A stretch of DNA of 64,000 bases from NCBI GenBank assembly GCA_018902385.1, contig JABSSW010000084.1, positions 20,744 to 84,743 on the forward strand, written 5' to 3'. A program made the position numbers and the translations under genes. Within the stretch, counting starts at the first letter, position 1; each line of letters starts with the position of its first letter. The DNA is from Physcia stellaris. Lineage: Eukaryota > Ascomycota > Lecanoromycetes > Caliciales > Physciaceae. The notes below the pieces were generated by a model. The model saw only the letters and a list, made by a program, of their open reading frames with translations. It was not told the origin of the DNA and did not search any database. This document shows positions 44,774 through 58,457 of the stretch, one piece after another.

Positions 44774-47700
44774 GTGCGATTTTTTTGCGACATTTTCAAC
44801 GAAAATCGTTATTTATTCATTCATCAAATGTTTTACGTTTCAAATTGCATTTATAATTTTTTTTTTTTTCAATTTCAACAAAACGATTGTTTTTTATTTA
44901 TTATATTTAACGATTTCGCAATGAACAACAAAAACATTCGTGTTTTGAAACAACAAAATTTTTACGTTTTTCAATTCGACAAATTCGTGATTTGTTTAAT
45001 TGTCAATCAAAACACGTTGAAAATGTGACACGAACGATTGAATTATTTGAACATTCAAAATATTCATTCAAATGATTTCATCAACATGATATTGATTTTT
45101 TCAAATTATCATCATCGAATTCGTGCATTTTTTGCGAAAAAATCAATGATAAAACGAAATTTCATCGAAAATTTATCAAATCAAAACGTCATGTTGACGA
45201 TTTCATTCACGATGATTTGATAAATTTTTTTTCAAAAAAACAAAATGATGTTTATTGAATAATGATTTGAATTGACGATTTCATTCAAATGTTTCACGTG
45301 AACATTTTATACGACAAAACATTTTTCGAAATTTTGATTTCATTCAAAAAATTTTTGAATATCATTGAACACGATCATTTTCGTTGCATTCGTTTACGAA
45401 TTGACAACGATGATGAATTTTTTGAAAATGTTTTTACGATTTATCGAAAAAAACGCGACATCATAATGAAATTTTTTATTGTTGAAAATTTTCAAATGAA
45501 CGAATGCGTTGAACGTTTTAATCAAATTATCATACGCAAAATCAACACATTTTTGAAAAATTCAAAATTGTTCATAAAATGATGATTCGAATTTGTTAAT
45601 GTTGTCAATCACATTCGCAACGTTTTCATTTTCATTTTCGTAATCGACGACAATGACAAATCAATATTTTTTTATCAAAAATTTATCGATCATGTTTATT
45701 TTATCGAAAAATTTCGTCGCATCGATCAAAAAAAAAAATATTTGATAATCAAATTCAACATTGATTGAAAAAATTTCAAAATCATCGTCAACGTGAAATT
45801 TTGATAAAATACGATGAAAAAATCATATATCGAATAATCATCATTTCGAACAACATTTATCGTTTTTTCAACGTCGAATGATTGAACAACAAACGATTTT
45901 ATTCAACGACAAAATCATTTGCGCAAACATTTAAAAATCAAATCGATATTTTTTTAAACAATTTGAACGTGAAATTCAAAAATGACAATCATTGCATCGA
46001 TGTCATTTTTCGTTTCACACAAATTCAATCGCAAAAAATTTTTCAAAACAATGCGTTCGTGATTTTTGACACGTTCGATTTCGAAAACGATTTCGAAAAA
46101 TCGCGAAAACAACGTCAATTTGTTTTTTCGTTTTTCATTTTGAAAAATTCAATTCGATCATTTTTTACGTTGTTTGATAATGATGTCGACGAATTGATTC
46201 ATCAACATTTTCGATTTCGTTCAATTCGAAATCGTCAATATTGTCAATCAATTCGAAAAAACGTTGAAACAACATTTTTATTTGCGTTTTCGTCGCGATT
46301 TTTCAATGAATTTTTGATTTTGTTGATTCAATATGTTTTTTCAAATTTTCACGAATTCAAAATTTACAACGAAACAATGACGAACGTTCAACACAAAATG
46401 AATTGACAATTAAATATGAACGATGAAATGCAATTTCATAAAAACAATGACATTTGAAAATTCGTGTTTTTCGTGTTTCAAAATCGTAAAATTTTTTTTG
46501 ATAAATGAATTTATAAAACGAAAAAAAAATCAATGATGAAATGATCAAATATAAAACACGTTGATGTGTTCGAAATTTCGAACAAAAAAAAAATTTTGAT
46601 TATCACGAAACGTTTTCAATCGTGATTAAATTTATGAATTACAAAATCATTTTCGTCATCGTCGTTGCGAATGATTGAAAAATAAAACAAATGAATGTCA
46701 AAATCGTTTTTTTGTATGAAAACATCGATGAAAAAATTTATGTGAAAATTTTTCATGAATATATTGATTTTAAACGAAAAATGTATTGTTGTTTACGCAA
46801 AATTTTTTATAAATTCAAACAATCGTTTCGAATTTGATTCAATATTTTAATCAATTTTTTTAAAAAACATGAATTTTTTTTTTGAATGCGAATCAAAATG
46901 TTTTTTTTAACGACAAAATCATTATCGTTATTTACGTGAACGATTTTTTTATTGTTGAATTCAACAAAAAATTCATTCGATAAATCAAAAAAAATTTCAT
47001 TAAACGTTTTCAAATGACGAACATGAAATCATTTGTTTATTATTTAAACATGAACGTAACAAAAAATAAACAACAACGAATTTTTTATTTCAATCAAAAA
47101 ATTTATTTGAAAAAATTTTTCAAAAATCATGAAATGTGAAATGTTAATTATAAAGTCACATTCATGAACGTCAACATCAAATTTGAATTTGTTGATTTTG
47201 ATTACATTTGTTTCGTTTTCGACAAATTTCGTTATCAATTCGTCGTTGATTTTTTCATGTACGCGATGTTTGAAATTCGTTCAAATATTGCATATGCGAT
47301 ATCAATAATAAATCGATATGCATTTAATTTCACGAAAATTCATTGAAAAATTATCATCAAAATTTTCAAATATTTTCGACATTTTCTCGATTTGTTTTTC
47401 ATTTTTTTTGAATTTTTTCGTTTTTTAACAAATTACATCGATGTCGATTGAATTGACGACAAAAAAATTCGTCGTTCAATTTTCGATTACATTTTCAATT
47501 TCGATAACGAAATCATCAATTGATCATTCAAACGACAAATCATTGTAATTTTTTTTATTTGTGAAATCGAATATATGAATCAAATTCAAATTGTCAAAAA
47601 AATTATTTGATTATCGAATTTGTTGAACGAATTGCAATTTTTCAATGCGATCAAAAATAATTTAATTGTTTATGAAATTTTTGTTTATTGTTTAATTGTC

Positions 47701-47931
47701 ATTATTATTTATTGCGACAATCAAAAAACACAAACGTTAATTCGTAATTTCAATCAACACGTTCGAAACAAACACATCGATATTCAACAACATTTCGTCA
47801 AAAACAAAATGCAAAACGATATTTTGAATTTGCAACATGTTTTTAATGATCAACAAATTGTCGACGATTTAATCAAATTTTTGTTCAAAAACAAATTTTT
47901 GAAATTTCGTCGCGACATTGATTTGATGTAA
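44774..47931 (+). pseudogene. Copia copy 3: pol (integrase, RT, RNase H)
   Basis: The same domain string as copy 1. The GAG-pre-integrase motif has its Trp as TGA (45026-45028). The integrase core RCIRLRIDNDDEFFENVF lies at about 45384-45438, followed by QMNECVERFNQIIIRKINTF. Copy 1 has Tyr where this copy has Cys. The open linker is at 45882-46406. The RT active site is YVND near 46930-46945. RNase H reads MYAMFEIRSNIAYAISIINR (47257-47316) and ends RRDIDLM-TAA at 47931. A one-base indel near 45065 shifts the frame relative to copy 1. Confidence 0.88.
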
Positions 47932-49155
47932 TCGAAAAATGTTGTTATTTGACGAATTTAAATAGAATTTTTTTTTAAATAGTAATTCGTTCAATCGAAA
48001 TCATTTTTTGAACGATCAACACATTTTAATCAAAACACAATCATTTTCATTCAATGATTTTCATGAATTTTTCAAAAACGAATTTGTTTATGAATCAGAA
48101 ATTTCAACTCTCAAATCGAATTCAAAAAACGTATCAAAAAAAATTTTTGCTACATTAAACGTTTACAAAAATTTCATCAAAAAATTTCAACATTCAAATG
48201 ATTTCATTAAAAATAAAAATTCATTCAGAAATTTCAACACTCAAATCAGATCGATTTTCGTCAAGAATTGATTTAAAAACGTTTTAAAGATCGTTCAAAA
48301 CGAACACAAACATCAAAAATTCGCATCACGAATCAATGTTCAAACTCAAAAATCGTTATCACTCTTCTCAAAAGACGAAATTTATACAATTCATCGAGAA
48401 TGCATTCAGTCGCTATCATTTTTCTCGAAAAACGAAACTCATACAATTCATCGAGAGTACATAGAGAAAAAAAAACTTTATAATTTCACGTTTAGTTCAT
48501 CAAACAACAACATTCGAACAAATTATTCAAATGTTTAATTTTCAATTCACATATCAAATACGTACACTATTTCGAGCAAAAATTATTTATTTTCGCATTT
48601 CAATCATTTGTGAAAACTATTCATTGTTTATTGTTAACGTTTGAATCATGTGAAAATTATTCATTCGTTTTTTCGAATCATGTGAAAACATTATTCAATA
48701 CTTTTTATTATTTACATTTATTATTTTCGTATTTTCGAAAACTTATCATTTGCATTTTTCATACGTCAATTTCATTCAACAACGAAATCACATGAAATCA
48801 TTCATATTTTTCATATATTTTTCGAGTTCATTTTTGACTCAAAACAATGAACATACAAGTGAATTTCAAAAATAATTTTCAAAAATCGCGTTTTTGTCAA
48901 AAAAATACATTTTTTTTTATTTTCGCGCATTCAACAAAACGTTTCATCATCGACAAAAATTTGATTTCGAATTTCATATTGATTTCATCGTCGTCGCATG
49001 AAATTTTTCTCGAACATAACAAAAAAAAAAAAAAAAAAAAAAAGAATTCACAGTCTTTTATTAACATTCACATCTCAAAAAAATATGAAAGTTGTGAAAA
49101 CTGTGAAAACAAATTAGAAAATACAAAATGTTGAAAAAATAAGTCTAAATGAAAA
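47932..49155 (+). other. Copia copy 3: segment between RNase H stop and 3' LTR
   Basis: Counterpart of 13846-15053. From about 48080 on it keeps many ApG/CpT sites that copy 1 lost, so it approximates the unmutated family sequence. The frame MNDQHILIKTQSFSFNDFHE (48008) continues through FKNEFVYESEISTLKSNSKN and is clearly shared. The 57-bp duplication is present at about 48352-48465. A 23-nt A-run ends at 49043. Confidence 0.55.
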
Positions 49156-49295
49156 TGTCAGAATTCAAATTTCGAAATTAGTTTTATATTTTTGTCACGT
49201 GATTTAGACGATTTTGACGTTTCAATATGTATATAGCGAATTCAAATTCTCAGCATTTTTAGCAATACAATGCGTTTTATTTTTTACTTTTGACA
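49156..49295 (+). repeat. Copia copy 3 3' LTR (140 bp), best preserved
   Basis: TGTCA...TGACA. It retains ApG or CpT at nearly all sites that vary among the four LTRs, so it serves as the reference. Confidence 0.95.
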
Positions 49296-51901
49296 CAAAT
49301 CACGAACAAAATTCAATAATGAAAATGTTGATTCGTCGTTATATGTCGTTTTTTTTCGTAAAACAATTTGTATTCGAATTTTATGCATTACGCATTCAAA
49401 TACAATCGTTGATTTTAATACAAAAATTTTTCATTTTATAAATGTCACGTTTGATTTTTGTGCAATCGAATGTTTCGAATTTTTCGAATTTTTTGAATCG
49501 AATGTTTTCGAAACAACGTTGATTGAAATTCGATTTTGTTTTGAATTTTTTGAATTAAATCTTTTTGAAACAACGTTAATTGATTCAATATTTTTTGAAT
49601 CATTTAAATGCGATTGACGTTTTATGTCATGTATCGCATTCATGAATCGTTTTATGACATACATCGCATTTATAATTTTGATTGCATTTATTCGCATTTT
49701 TTCGAAATGTTTCGAATTTGCGATCAATGATTTTTGCAATTGTTTCAAAATTTGACGATTGTTTTCGACGTTTTTTTCAATAATCATCATGTAATCAAAT
49801 CGTTTTAAAAATTCGTTAACAAAATTTTTGTTATCGAAACGATAATCGATTAAAAAATTATATCGATTCAATTTTTGAATTCATCGAATTTTGATATCAC
49901 GACAATTTAAATTGTGATCATAAATTGTTTCAAATTACGATAATCAATAAAAACAAAAATTTGTTTTTTTGCGTTTTCGAAATAATGTTTTCATTGTTTG
50001 AACGAAATTTCAATAATCAATAATTTTTTGTCATGAATTTCGTAATTATATTCGATCGAAATCATTTTGCGCGAAAAATACGCAACAAAATGTCAATGAT
50101 TTTCGTCATTGTGTTGACATGAAATGATTTCGATAATTTTGTCGAATGTGTCGATTTCGATTCGAATAACACGTTCGAAATCGAAATGACGTAAAATTGA
50201 TATTTCGATAAATGTTTTGCTAAATCGTTTAAAAATTTTCAATGTTTCGTTGATCAAAAAAATGTAAATATTCGATAATTTGTTGCGATTTCGATTTTGA
50301 TTTCGTTTGCGTTTACGAATATTTTTTCGTAATTTTTGCGATTTTTTTAGCATAACGATCAAAAATTCAATAATTTTATTGAAATGTTTAATGAATCGTC
50401 GATAAAAATTAACGATGTCGAGAAATTGCATGATGTCGAAAACGTTGCGAAATACAAATCATTGTTGAATAATTTCGATTTTTTTGTTTTGCATTCGTAT
50501 TTTTTAAATTTATTTCGTTAACGAATCATTTGCATTTTTAAAAACAATATATAATTTATTTTTTTAAAACGATCAAAAATTTATTTAATATCGTCGACAT
50601 GAATTTCGACGTTCATTGAATAAATTATTATATCGTTCAAATATATTATGACGTTAATATCGAAACGAATCGTCAAAATTCGATTGATGAAATTTTGAAA
50701 CGTTGTCGAAACGTTAATAAAATCGAAAAAAAAAAATACGTTATATTCGAAATAATTATATCGAATACGAAAAATTGTTTTTCATTCGTTTTCATGTTTG
50801 ATACGCAATCGATGATAAACAACAATCAAATTAATATTGATATATTTGACGATTTTGTTGAATTTATTTAAATTTTCATCGATTATCGATAGAAAATATT
50901 TATTTTTTATCGTGAAAACATTAAAATTTTTGTAATTCACACATAGACGTAAATTATCGTTTTTTTTGACGAACAAAATGAACGTTTTTGCAAAAAACTG
51001 TAAAAATCGAATGAAATCGTTAATTAAATGTTTTTCGATGTAGAAACGTAATATTCGAAATTCATTTTCAAATAAAAAATAGATTGATTCATGCGACGAT
51101 TTTTTGTTTTTTTAAAATCAACAACATGATCGTTTGAATCATAATTCGATAATTCGTAAATTTTATTTTCGTTATCGAGTTTTTCATACGTTTTCAAAAT
51201 ATCGAGAAGAATGATTTTGATTCGAATTTTTTTTTTCATTTCAATCAAAACAAATTTTATTTGAATTCGTTTTGAAACGTGCATTTTATGCATGTCGAAT
51301 TGTTTGTCAATATACATTCGTACGAACATGAAATACGTTTCAATTTCGTTATCGATGACGTTTATGATCAATTGTTTTAATTCGATGTTTTTGATACGAT
51401 TCGTCGTGAAAATGAGATTTTTTTTTGCAACGTCAAATTTTGATATTGTCGTCGTTTCAATTCATTTTGATTTTCGAAAATTGTATTCAAAACATGTTTA
51501 ACGTTAAATTTCAATTCAAATTCACGATCAAAAACGATTTCTCGAAAAAACGATTGATTTTTTTGACGTTTGACATTTTGAATTGTACGAAATAAACGTC
51601 ATATGCTTTTAAACAATAATTGTCGATTGTTATTGCATCACAATTTAAAATTTCGAAACGACGAAAATCGAATTTTTTCGCATAAACATGATTTATCAAA
51701 TTAATTTTCGTTTTTGTATCGAATATTGTTTTCGATTCGTTTCAAATTTGATTTTTGTTTTGTATGTTAATTTTGATTTTAACGCATTTACGAATCACAA
51801 ATTTTTTAAATTTTTTGCGTCGTTTTTTTTGTTAACATGATTTTTGTTCATGTTTGAAAAAAACGACGTATCGAAATCGAAATTCGAAAAAAAAAATTTT
51901 T
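49296..51901 (-). pseudogene. Gypsy-B copy 4: protease to RNase H fragment
   Basis: Minus-strand relative of 31607-33340. From right to left: protease block MINHVYAKKFDFRRFEILNC (51699-51511), RT lead-in (51371-51024, MHKMHVSKRIQIKFVLIEMK), RT core LRLCVNYKNFNVFTIKNKYF (about 50955-50890), connection MQFLDIVNFYRRFIKHFNKI (50431-50372), RNase H (TSILRHF equivalent near 50190) and its end NRYNFLIDYRFDNKNFVNEF (49868-49810). The linker repeat follows, and the fragment is cut at the Copia LTR at 49295. It lacks integrase and LTRs. Confidence 0.8.
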
Positions 51902-52101
51902 TGTGACGAGCGTGCATCGAATTCAACATTTGAGCAAAATTAACATCGTGTTAACATCGTTATTTTATCATCGAATGTTAGAGTCGAAATTCGTTTTGAC
52001 GCATTCAAAAAATCAAATTTTTTATTTATGTTTTTGCAAATTTTCATGTATTTGCTCTCTATTTAAAAATTCTCGTGTAATTATGTATTAATATCATACA
52101 A
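51902..52101 (+). repeat. LTR of the TGTGACGA family (about 200 bp)
   Basis: Starts TGTGACGAGCGTGCATCG, ends near ATCATACA. Shares long blocks with 55153-55316, 62692-62755 and 16282-16425. It appears solo: the left flank is a Gypsy-B fragment and the right flank is unassigned sequence. It keeps ApG/CpT at several sites. Confidence 0.7.
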
Positions 52102-52654
52102 ATTTGCTCGTGAATTTTTTCAAAAAAATTTCGTGCAGAACTTCAAAGTTAAATTTGAATTTGATAAAATTGCGAAAATCGATATCTCGCAATTGTTTTG
52201 CGATTTCAACGATTTCGCATTTTCATAGCATTTGCATTCAATAAATAAAACATACAAACGAAAATTCGTTTTGAAACTCGAAATGAACTCTATTCAAATA
52301 ATCAATAATATCGAAAATCGATCGAATGCGCATTGAATTATGATCGAAATCGCATCGAAACGCTGCAAACATTTGAAAAAATTGAGTTTTCAAAAAGCGA
52401 AACGCTCGACGATGTAATCTTGAAAGTTTCAAAACTATTGCGATAACGAATCGATTTCAATGATTTTTGAAACGTTGAAATGCGTTCATTTAACTCTACA
52501 ATTTCGAATATTTAAGTGAAAATCATATGTGATTGTTGATAAAGATGCAAAATGCGAAACAATTGTACAGACAACGAAAAATTGAACGAAACTTTTTCGC
52601 AGACATTTCAATTGACGATTTGACACAGATTTGACAGCGACGAAGTTTTGAAAA
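52102..52654. other. Unassigned, lightly mutated
   Basis: No protein motif recognised on either strand. It contains many ApG, CpT and GC dinucleotides compared with its neighbours, so it probably escaped the mutation process, perhaps because it was single copy. A minus-strand open stretch (52432-52238, RRAFRFLKTQFFQMFAAFRC) has no recognisable domain. Confidence 0.4.
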
Positions 52655-52892
52655 TTATCATGAATCGTGTTTGAATAGACGTAATATTGACTAACTAGAC
52701 GAAAACAATAAATCTGCAGAAACAAATATGTACAAAATGATGAAATTGTAAACAATGTGCGAACGTCAAATTTCAAATCACGCTAATTTCGTCAGAAAAT
52801 TAAAACATAATTCGATTTAAATCTATTTGCTTAATCATTTATCATATCATTTATTTATTTGTCAAATTTATCTGTCAAACATGTTCGTAACA
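52655..52892 (-). repeat. Gypsy-C LTR, minus strand
   Basis: On the minus strand it starts TGTTACGAACATG at 52892 and runs to a CACGATTCATGATA equivalent at about 52655, matching 40574-40817. Lightly mutated. Confidence 0.75.
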
Positions 52893-55152
52893 TTATTTTT
52901 TTCTTTTCGCGAACGTCGTTTCGACGATTCGTTGTTGTTGCGAAATTTGAAAACTTTGTAAAAAATTTTGCTGATCAAATTGTATAATTGCAAAATTCAA
53001 AAATTTCACGATCATCACTTTTCATTTTTTAATATTCTAGTGTCATTTCAACGTTCGATAAAATCTGACGACAATTTTTGAAAATATTTTTGACACGATT
53101 CAATTCTTCATGCGATGTAAATTCTGACTGTAAATAACATCGAAAAAGTAATAAAAATTGAATTGTTGAATAAAAATCGTGAAATCAAAAACGAATGAAT
53201 AAAAATTGAATTCGTGACGTCAAATGTTAATCGAAAATAGTTTCGATTAATGTTAACATGACGATTTTTTTTCGAAAACGACGACGATTCGTTGAAAAAT
53301 TTGATTCGTTGACGACGATTTGAAATATTGAAATCAACGTTTTGAACGATTTTGAATTTGTTGTCGTGAAATGAATACGATGAAAATCGTTCATCACGTC
53401 GCGAACATTATCGAATTTTTCGTTATCGACATAATATCACGTTCGATCATGAAATCAATTCGATCAATTGACATGATATTGAAAACGATTGTAATGATAT
53501 CGAAATTTCAAAATATCGTTCATTTTTCATTCGAAATTCTCGTTGATTATGACGAAATCGAAAAATTCGTTAATTTGATTTTCGAAAAAAATCACGAAAA
53601 TCTTTGCGAAAAAATCAACAATTTGAAAACACATCGTAAATTCGCATAATTTTTGATAATTCGAATCGATAAAAATCGTTTCATACGTTTTAACATTTTG
53701 TACGATTTTAATTTTTTGTCATCAAATTTGTCAAATGATTTGATCGTTTTGATGTTTCGTCGATTTAAAAAAACGAAATTTTTTTCGACGTATTTCACGA
53801 TTTTTCGATGTTTGTTGATTTGAATTGTTATACGTTTTTGAATCATTTTTGCATGATTTCGTACGTAATTGAAAATATTTTGCATTGTGTCGATGATATT
53901 TTTTGTTTTGACGATCAAAAATCGTTTTCTCGTTGTAACATACGAAATAAAATTTAATAAAAAATTCATACGAAAATGAAAACTTTTATTGATGAAAAAA
54001 AATGACAATTTTGTAATTGCAAATATCGCGTTGTTGTTTGCAAATTCGATCATGAACAATTAAACGTTTCAATCGTTTTGCATATAATTGCAATATTGTC
54101 GCAATTGTTTTTCGATATTTTGATTAATTTTCTCGATTTGTTCATCGATTTTTGAGTGAAAAATGATAAAAAATTTACATTTGATATCGAGAATTTTGCA
54201 AAATGTTTGTCAAACGAACGATATGAATTGAGATTTTCGATTTGACGTTATAAAAAAAAAATTCATGCGTACGAAATACGTAATTAATAAATATTTTGAT
54301 TGTGATTTTCGCGTTTGTATTTTCGTCGTCGACAATGCAAAATACGTAATGACGTTTTTTATTAAATTTGTCAATTATCGTGCAAATGACGTTATGATCG
54401 TGAACGTCGAACAATTCGATAATGAAATTCATGAATATATCGATTCAACGTTGCAAAAAAATGATCAAAAAAATGAATAAATCATTTTTTCGATTTTTGA
54501 AAATTTTCGTACGTTGACATTCATAACAATTACGTACGTATCGACGAACGAATTTACGCATGTTGAATCAATAATAATCGCGACGTATAAAATTTTTCAT
54601 ACGATTGAAATTTGAATGTTTCGAAATCGAAAATTCGTGAATTTTTTTGAAAAAATCAACGAATAAAAAAACATCGACAAACATTCATAATCGATCATTT
54701 CGATATAAAATTTCGTTTCGTTCATTGCAATCTCGTAAATCGATTTCGTTCATTGAAATGAAATTTTGTTCGATAATTTCACGATACGTCGTGCAATCAT
54801 CGTCAATTTTATTGACAATCAAAATTCGTTCATAAATAAAATCGTCAAGTTTTATCGCGTGAATCTCGAATCGTTTTAAAATGAACAATATTTATTTTCG
54901 ATATTGATGTCGTTCATCAATTTCGTTTTTGAGTCGAAAATCAAACATACGAATCAAAATATTTATTTTAACGTTTTGAATTTCAAATTGAAATTGAATG
55001 AGAATGTTAAATTTCGAGAAAAATTTTGCTCAACGAATTTGACGAAAAATAAGTTTTTTCGACGTCATGAAAATTTTCAATTTTTTTGATCGATGAAAAT
55101 TTTGATCGATTTCTCGATGTTTTCGAATTTAAAACGTCAATGTTCTAAACAG
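52893..55152 (-). pseudogene. Gypsy-C minus copy: RNase H end, integrase, chromodomain
   Basis: Right to left: RNase H end (about 55152-54900, CLEH-stop-RFKFENIEK), linker YERILIVNKIDDDCTTYREI (about 54830-54770), integrase MNFIIELFDVHDHNVICTII (54432-54373) and MIEFANNNAIFAITKLSFFF (54053-53994). RNIKTIKSFDKFDDKKLKSY follows (about 53765-53705), then a chromodomain-like tail and the LTR at 52892. It is interrupted at 55152 by plus-strand Gypsy-C2. RT and upstream parts of a Gypsy-C copy resume beyond it at 62756. Confidence 0.8.
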
Positions 55153-55316
55153 AATTAACATCGAATTAACATCGTTATTTTATCACATCGAGTGTTAGAA
55201 TCGAAATTCGTCTTGACGCATTCGAAAAATCAAATCTTTTACATATGTTTATACAGATTTTCATGTATTTGCTTTTCATTTCGATATTTTCGTGTAATTA
55301 TGTAATTAATTCATAT
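55153..55316 (+). repeat. Gypsy-C2 left LTR, lacking its 5' end
   Basis: Begins at AATTAACATCGAATTAACAT, internal to the TGTGACGA LTR, and continues colinear with 51940-52095. It retains many ApG/CpT sites. Confidence 0.75.
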
Positions 55317-57500
55317 TTTTGCATAGCATTTCACATTATATCGAAATCATTTTTTTTTCATGTTCGTTCATGATACGCGAACATTCAAATAAACAAAACT
55401 TTTTACAATTAAATTCAATGAACGAATAAAAACATAATAGATTCAATTTGATTTTGATCATTCAACGAAAACAACGAAACATAATAAACTCGTTGTGAAT
55501 TGAAAAAAACGAAACATAATAAATTCGTTTGTTTTGTTTTAAAAAACGTTCAAAACAAACGAATTCACGCGATAGTTTCGATTCACAATACAACAAATTT
55601 TTTTTTTTATCATTTTTGACGAAGCATTCGTGTTTGAAAATCAGAAAATCATCAAATCAAAAAAACATCAACAAACAAACATTTTTATTCAACATTCATT
55701 TGTTTCATCATAAAAAAACATTTAGAAATTTCATTCAACATCACATCGAATTTGTCATTTTAAATGAAATTCAATCATCAAAATTTATTTAAATCATTGT
55801 TTTGTTTATTTTTTTTTTTTTTGTTTCAACAATTATTCGATTTCAATTCACAATCATGATTTTTTCAAATTTTTTTTTCGAAATCAATTTGAAAAATCGA
55901 TTATTGTTTAACGAAATCACACAATTGAACGTGTATGTTTTTGATCGAATAATCACAAATTTCGAACAACATATCATCGACATTTTTTTGTTTTAAATTT
56001 TAATCAAAATGACGATGAATTTGATGAAAATGAATCGTTCAAAATCGTTAATTCGATAAACATTTTTTCGAAACAACAATTTCAATCAATGATCGTCAAT
56101 CATTTCGACGAATTATGAATTATTTTCGAAATTTTTCGACGAAATCGAAATCGAAAAATGATCGTCATTCGAGTTTGAAATTTTCAAATAAAAAACATGA
56201 AAATCAAAATTTCGAATCATAATAAAAAAAAATATGAAATCAACGAAATTTTGCGTGTCGTCAAAATCGAAATTTTTGTTGTTCAAATTCAATGTAATGA
56301 ATTTTTCAAAATTCAACGAGTTCGTGAAAATAAAAATAAACAACGAAAAAAAACTGTTAAATTATCAAAATTTGAAAAATTTTTCAATTTCGAAAAAAAT
56401 TTCGTTTTGAATTTAAAAACGCTCGTTCAAACAATTTGATTTTTTGTTGAAAAATTTCGTTTTGATTTTAAAACGCGTTCGTTTCGACATTTTGATTTTT
56501 TTATTTTTTTTGAACATAAAAATTTCAATACATTCGAATACATTCGTTACGATATTTGAAAAAATAAATGCATTGATAAATTGAAAATCAATTTCGATTG
56601 ATACGTCGATAAATTCAAAAAATTTTTGCAATTATTGATTGAACAAAAAAAAAATTTGCGAAACATATCGATATTCGACGCGAAATTAAACGCAATTTTT
56701 TCGAATCAATTGATCAAATTTTCAAATTTTTGAACGACATTTATATCGATGTTGATCATTTTCGAAACGTTCGTCGTCAATACGATGATTTGAAAATGAA
56801 ATTCATTGAATTTTTCAACGAATTTTATTTCGAATTTTTTTTTTAATCAATCAATTGTTCAAAAAAAAAAAAAAAACAAAAAATTCACAATTTCGAAAAA
56901 AAAAAATCACAACAAAATTTCAACATGTCGACGTTGTTTTGAACGATTATGAAATTTTTGACGATTATTTTCGCAAATTTCAAATCATGAATAACAAACA
57001 TCGTCGCATCAAAAACAACGATGTTAAAATCAACATTTTTTTCATTAAAAACAAATCATCGATCAATCAATTAAATTTTCGAATTCGTCGCAATGAACAA
57101 TACATAAAAAATTTGAAAATTAAATATACGATTTTTTTAAAAAAAAACGTATAAAATTGTCATTGTTCGTTTTAATTTGTTTAAATTGAAAAAAAATGTC
57201 GAAAATGTGATAAAAAAAATCATTGATAAAAAAAATGCATTTTTGACAAATTATTTGATAATTGAATCGACAATTTGATCAAACAAAAAATGTTTAATTT
57301 GCAAATCATTTTTTTGATCAACGATAATTTTTCAAATATCGACGACGATAATATAAATTTCGATGTTTCAATCACATTCGACGTTGAATCGAAAAATTAA
57401 CAATTTTTTTCGAAAACGCGAAAAAAATTATCAAAATTTGTTCACGAAATTTTCAACATAACATTTTTAACGAATTTCATTGTAAATTTTTAATTAAAAA
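55317..57500 (+). pseudogene. Gypsy-C2: leader and gag-like region
   Basis: After a lightly mutated leader (55317-55620), several short frames occupy the gag position: 55529-55792, 56197-56439 (KKKYEINEILRVVKIEIFVV) and 56855-57154 (DYFRKFQIMNNKHRRIKNND). The acidic/basic composition resembles Gag, but I found no intact zinc knuckle. Function by position. Confidence 0.45.
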
Positions 57501-57507
57501 AATAAAT

Positions 57508-58440
57508 TTGTTTTCGAACGATAAAAAAATCATGATTCATGATTTAATTGATATCGATGTTTTTGAATACGTTTTCATTAATGAAAAAATTGCGCAAAAA
57601 ATATGTCATAAATTAAAATTAATTTCAATTTTTTATTTCGATTTAAAAAAATTTTTAATTTCGAAAAAACGAAAATCAAATTTATTATTCATCAAATATT
57701 GTTCAAAATGACGATACAAAATCATTCAAAATTTTTCGTTTCATTGTTTATCATCAAAATAAAACAACATTCGTTGATTTTAAAAAATTTTGAATGAACA
57801 AACATGAAATGATTTTCAATATAATCAACGACGAATGTTATTTCATTTCAAATCATTGTGATCACGTTGAAATTTTTTTTTGTTATCACGTTCGTTTATA
57901 TTTCAAAAATTATTTAATTCGAACAAACAATCGAATAAAACGTTTTATTTGTCATTTTTTGAACGATTTTTAACGTCGTTTTCGTCGACAAACGTTCAAA
58001 AATATCAAATATTGCAAAAACGATCAATTTCGACATTTTTTCGAATAATTTTTTTCGTTTTATTGTGAAAAATTCGAAAAAAAACGAACAATCAATAAAA
58101 AATTTTGCATTTCGAATTTCAAATATGTCATTGAAAAAATAAACAAAAATTATTTTTCGAATAAATTTTTCAAAAAAAAAACGAAAATTGAAAATCATAC
58201 GCGAAATTCAAAAATCGAATTTAATTAACGTTTCAATAAAAAAATTTGACATTTTCAAAAAATTTGCACGTCGATTTAATAAACGATTTAAAATTACGAT
58301 TTCGAAAATTGAAAATGACGAACAAAATTTCGATTTTGATATATCATTGAATGTCGTTTTTATTGACGCAACGATTTTTCAATCTTTAACAAAATTTAAA
58401 AAAAAAAAAAAAAAAATCAAATTTTTTCGTTGATTATGAA
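57508..58440 (+). pseudogene. Gypsy-C2: aspartic protease and RT lead-in
   Basis: MIHDLIDIDVFEYVFINEKI (about 57532-57591) matches LIDTGATxxAFxxxKxA, with the catalytic Asp-Thr-Gly reading Asp-Ile-Asp. AQKICHKLKLISI follows. Later frames (57880-58433) include FARRFNKRFKITISKIENDE and correspond to the protease-RT spacer of Gypsy-C copy 1. Confidence 0.65.
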
Positions 58441-58457
58441 AAAATTAAACGAAATTA

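Larger units (their letters stand above)
41676..49295 (+). mobile_element. Ty1/Copia copy 3, full length
   Basis: Colinear with Copia copy 1 from LTR to LTR. The 5' LTR is badly degraded, the 3' LTR (49156-49295) is the best preserved of all. From 43100 on it is close to copy 1, differing mainly at CpT/ApG sites. The right flank is a minus-strand Gypsy-B fragment. A target duplication is not demonstrable because the left boundary is unclear. Confidence 0.85.
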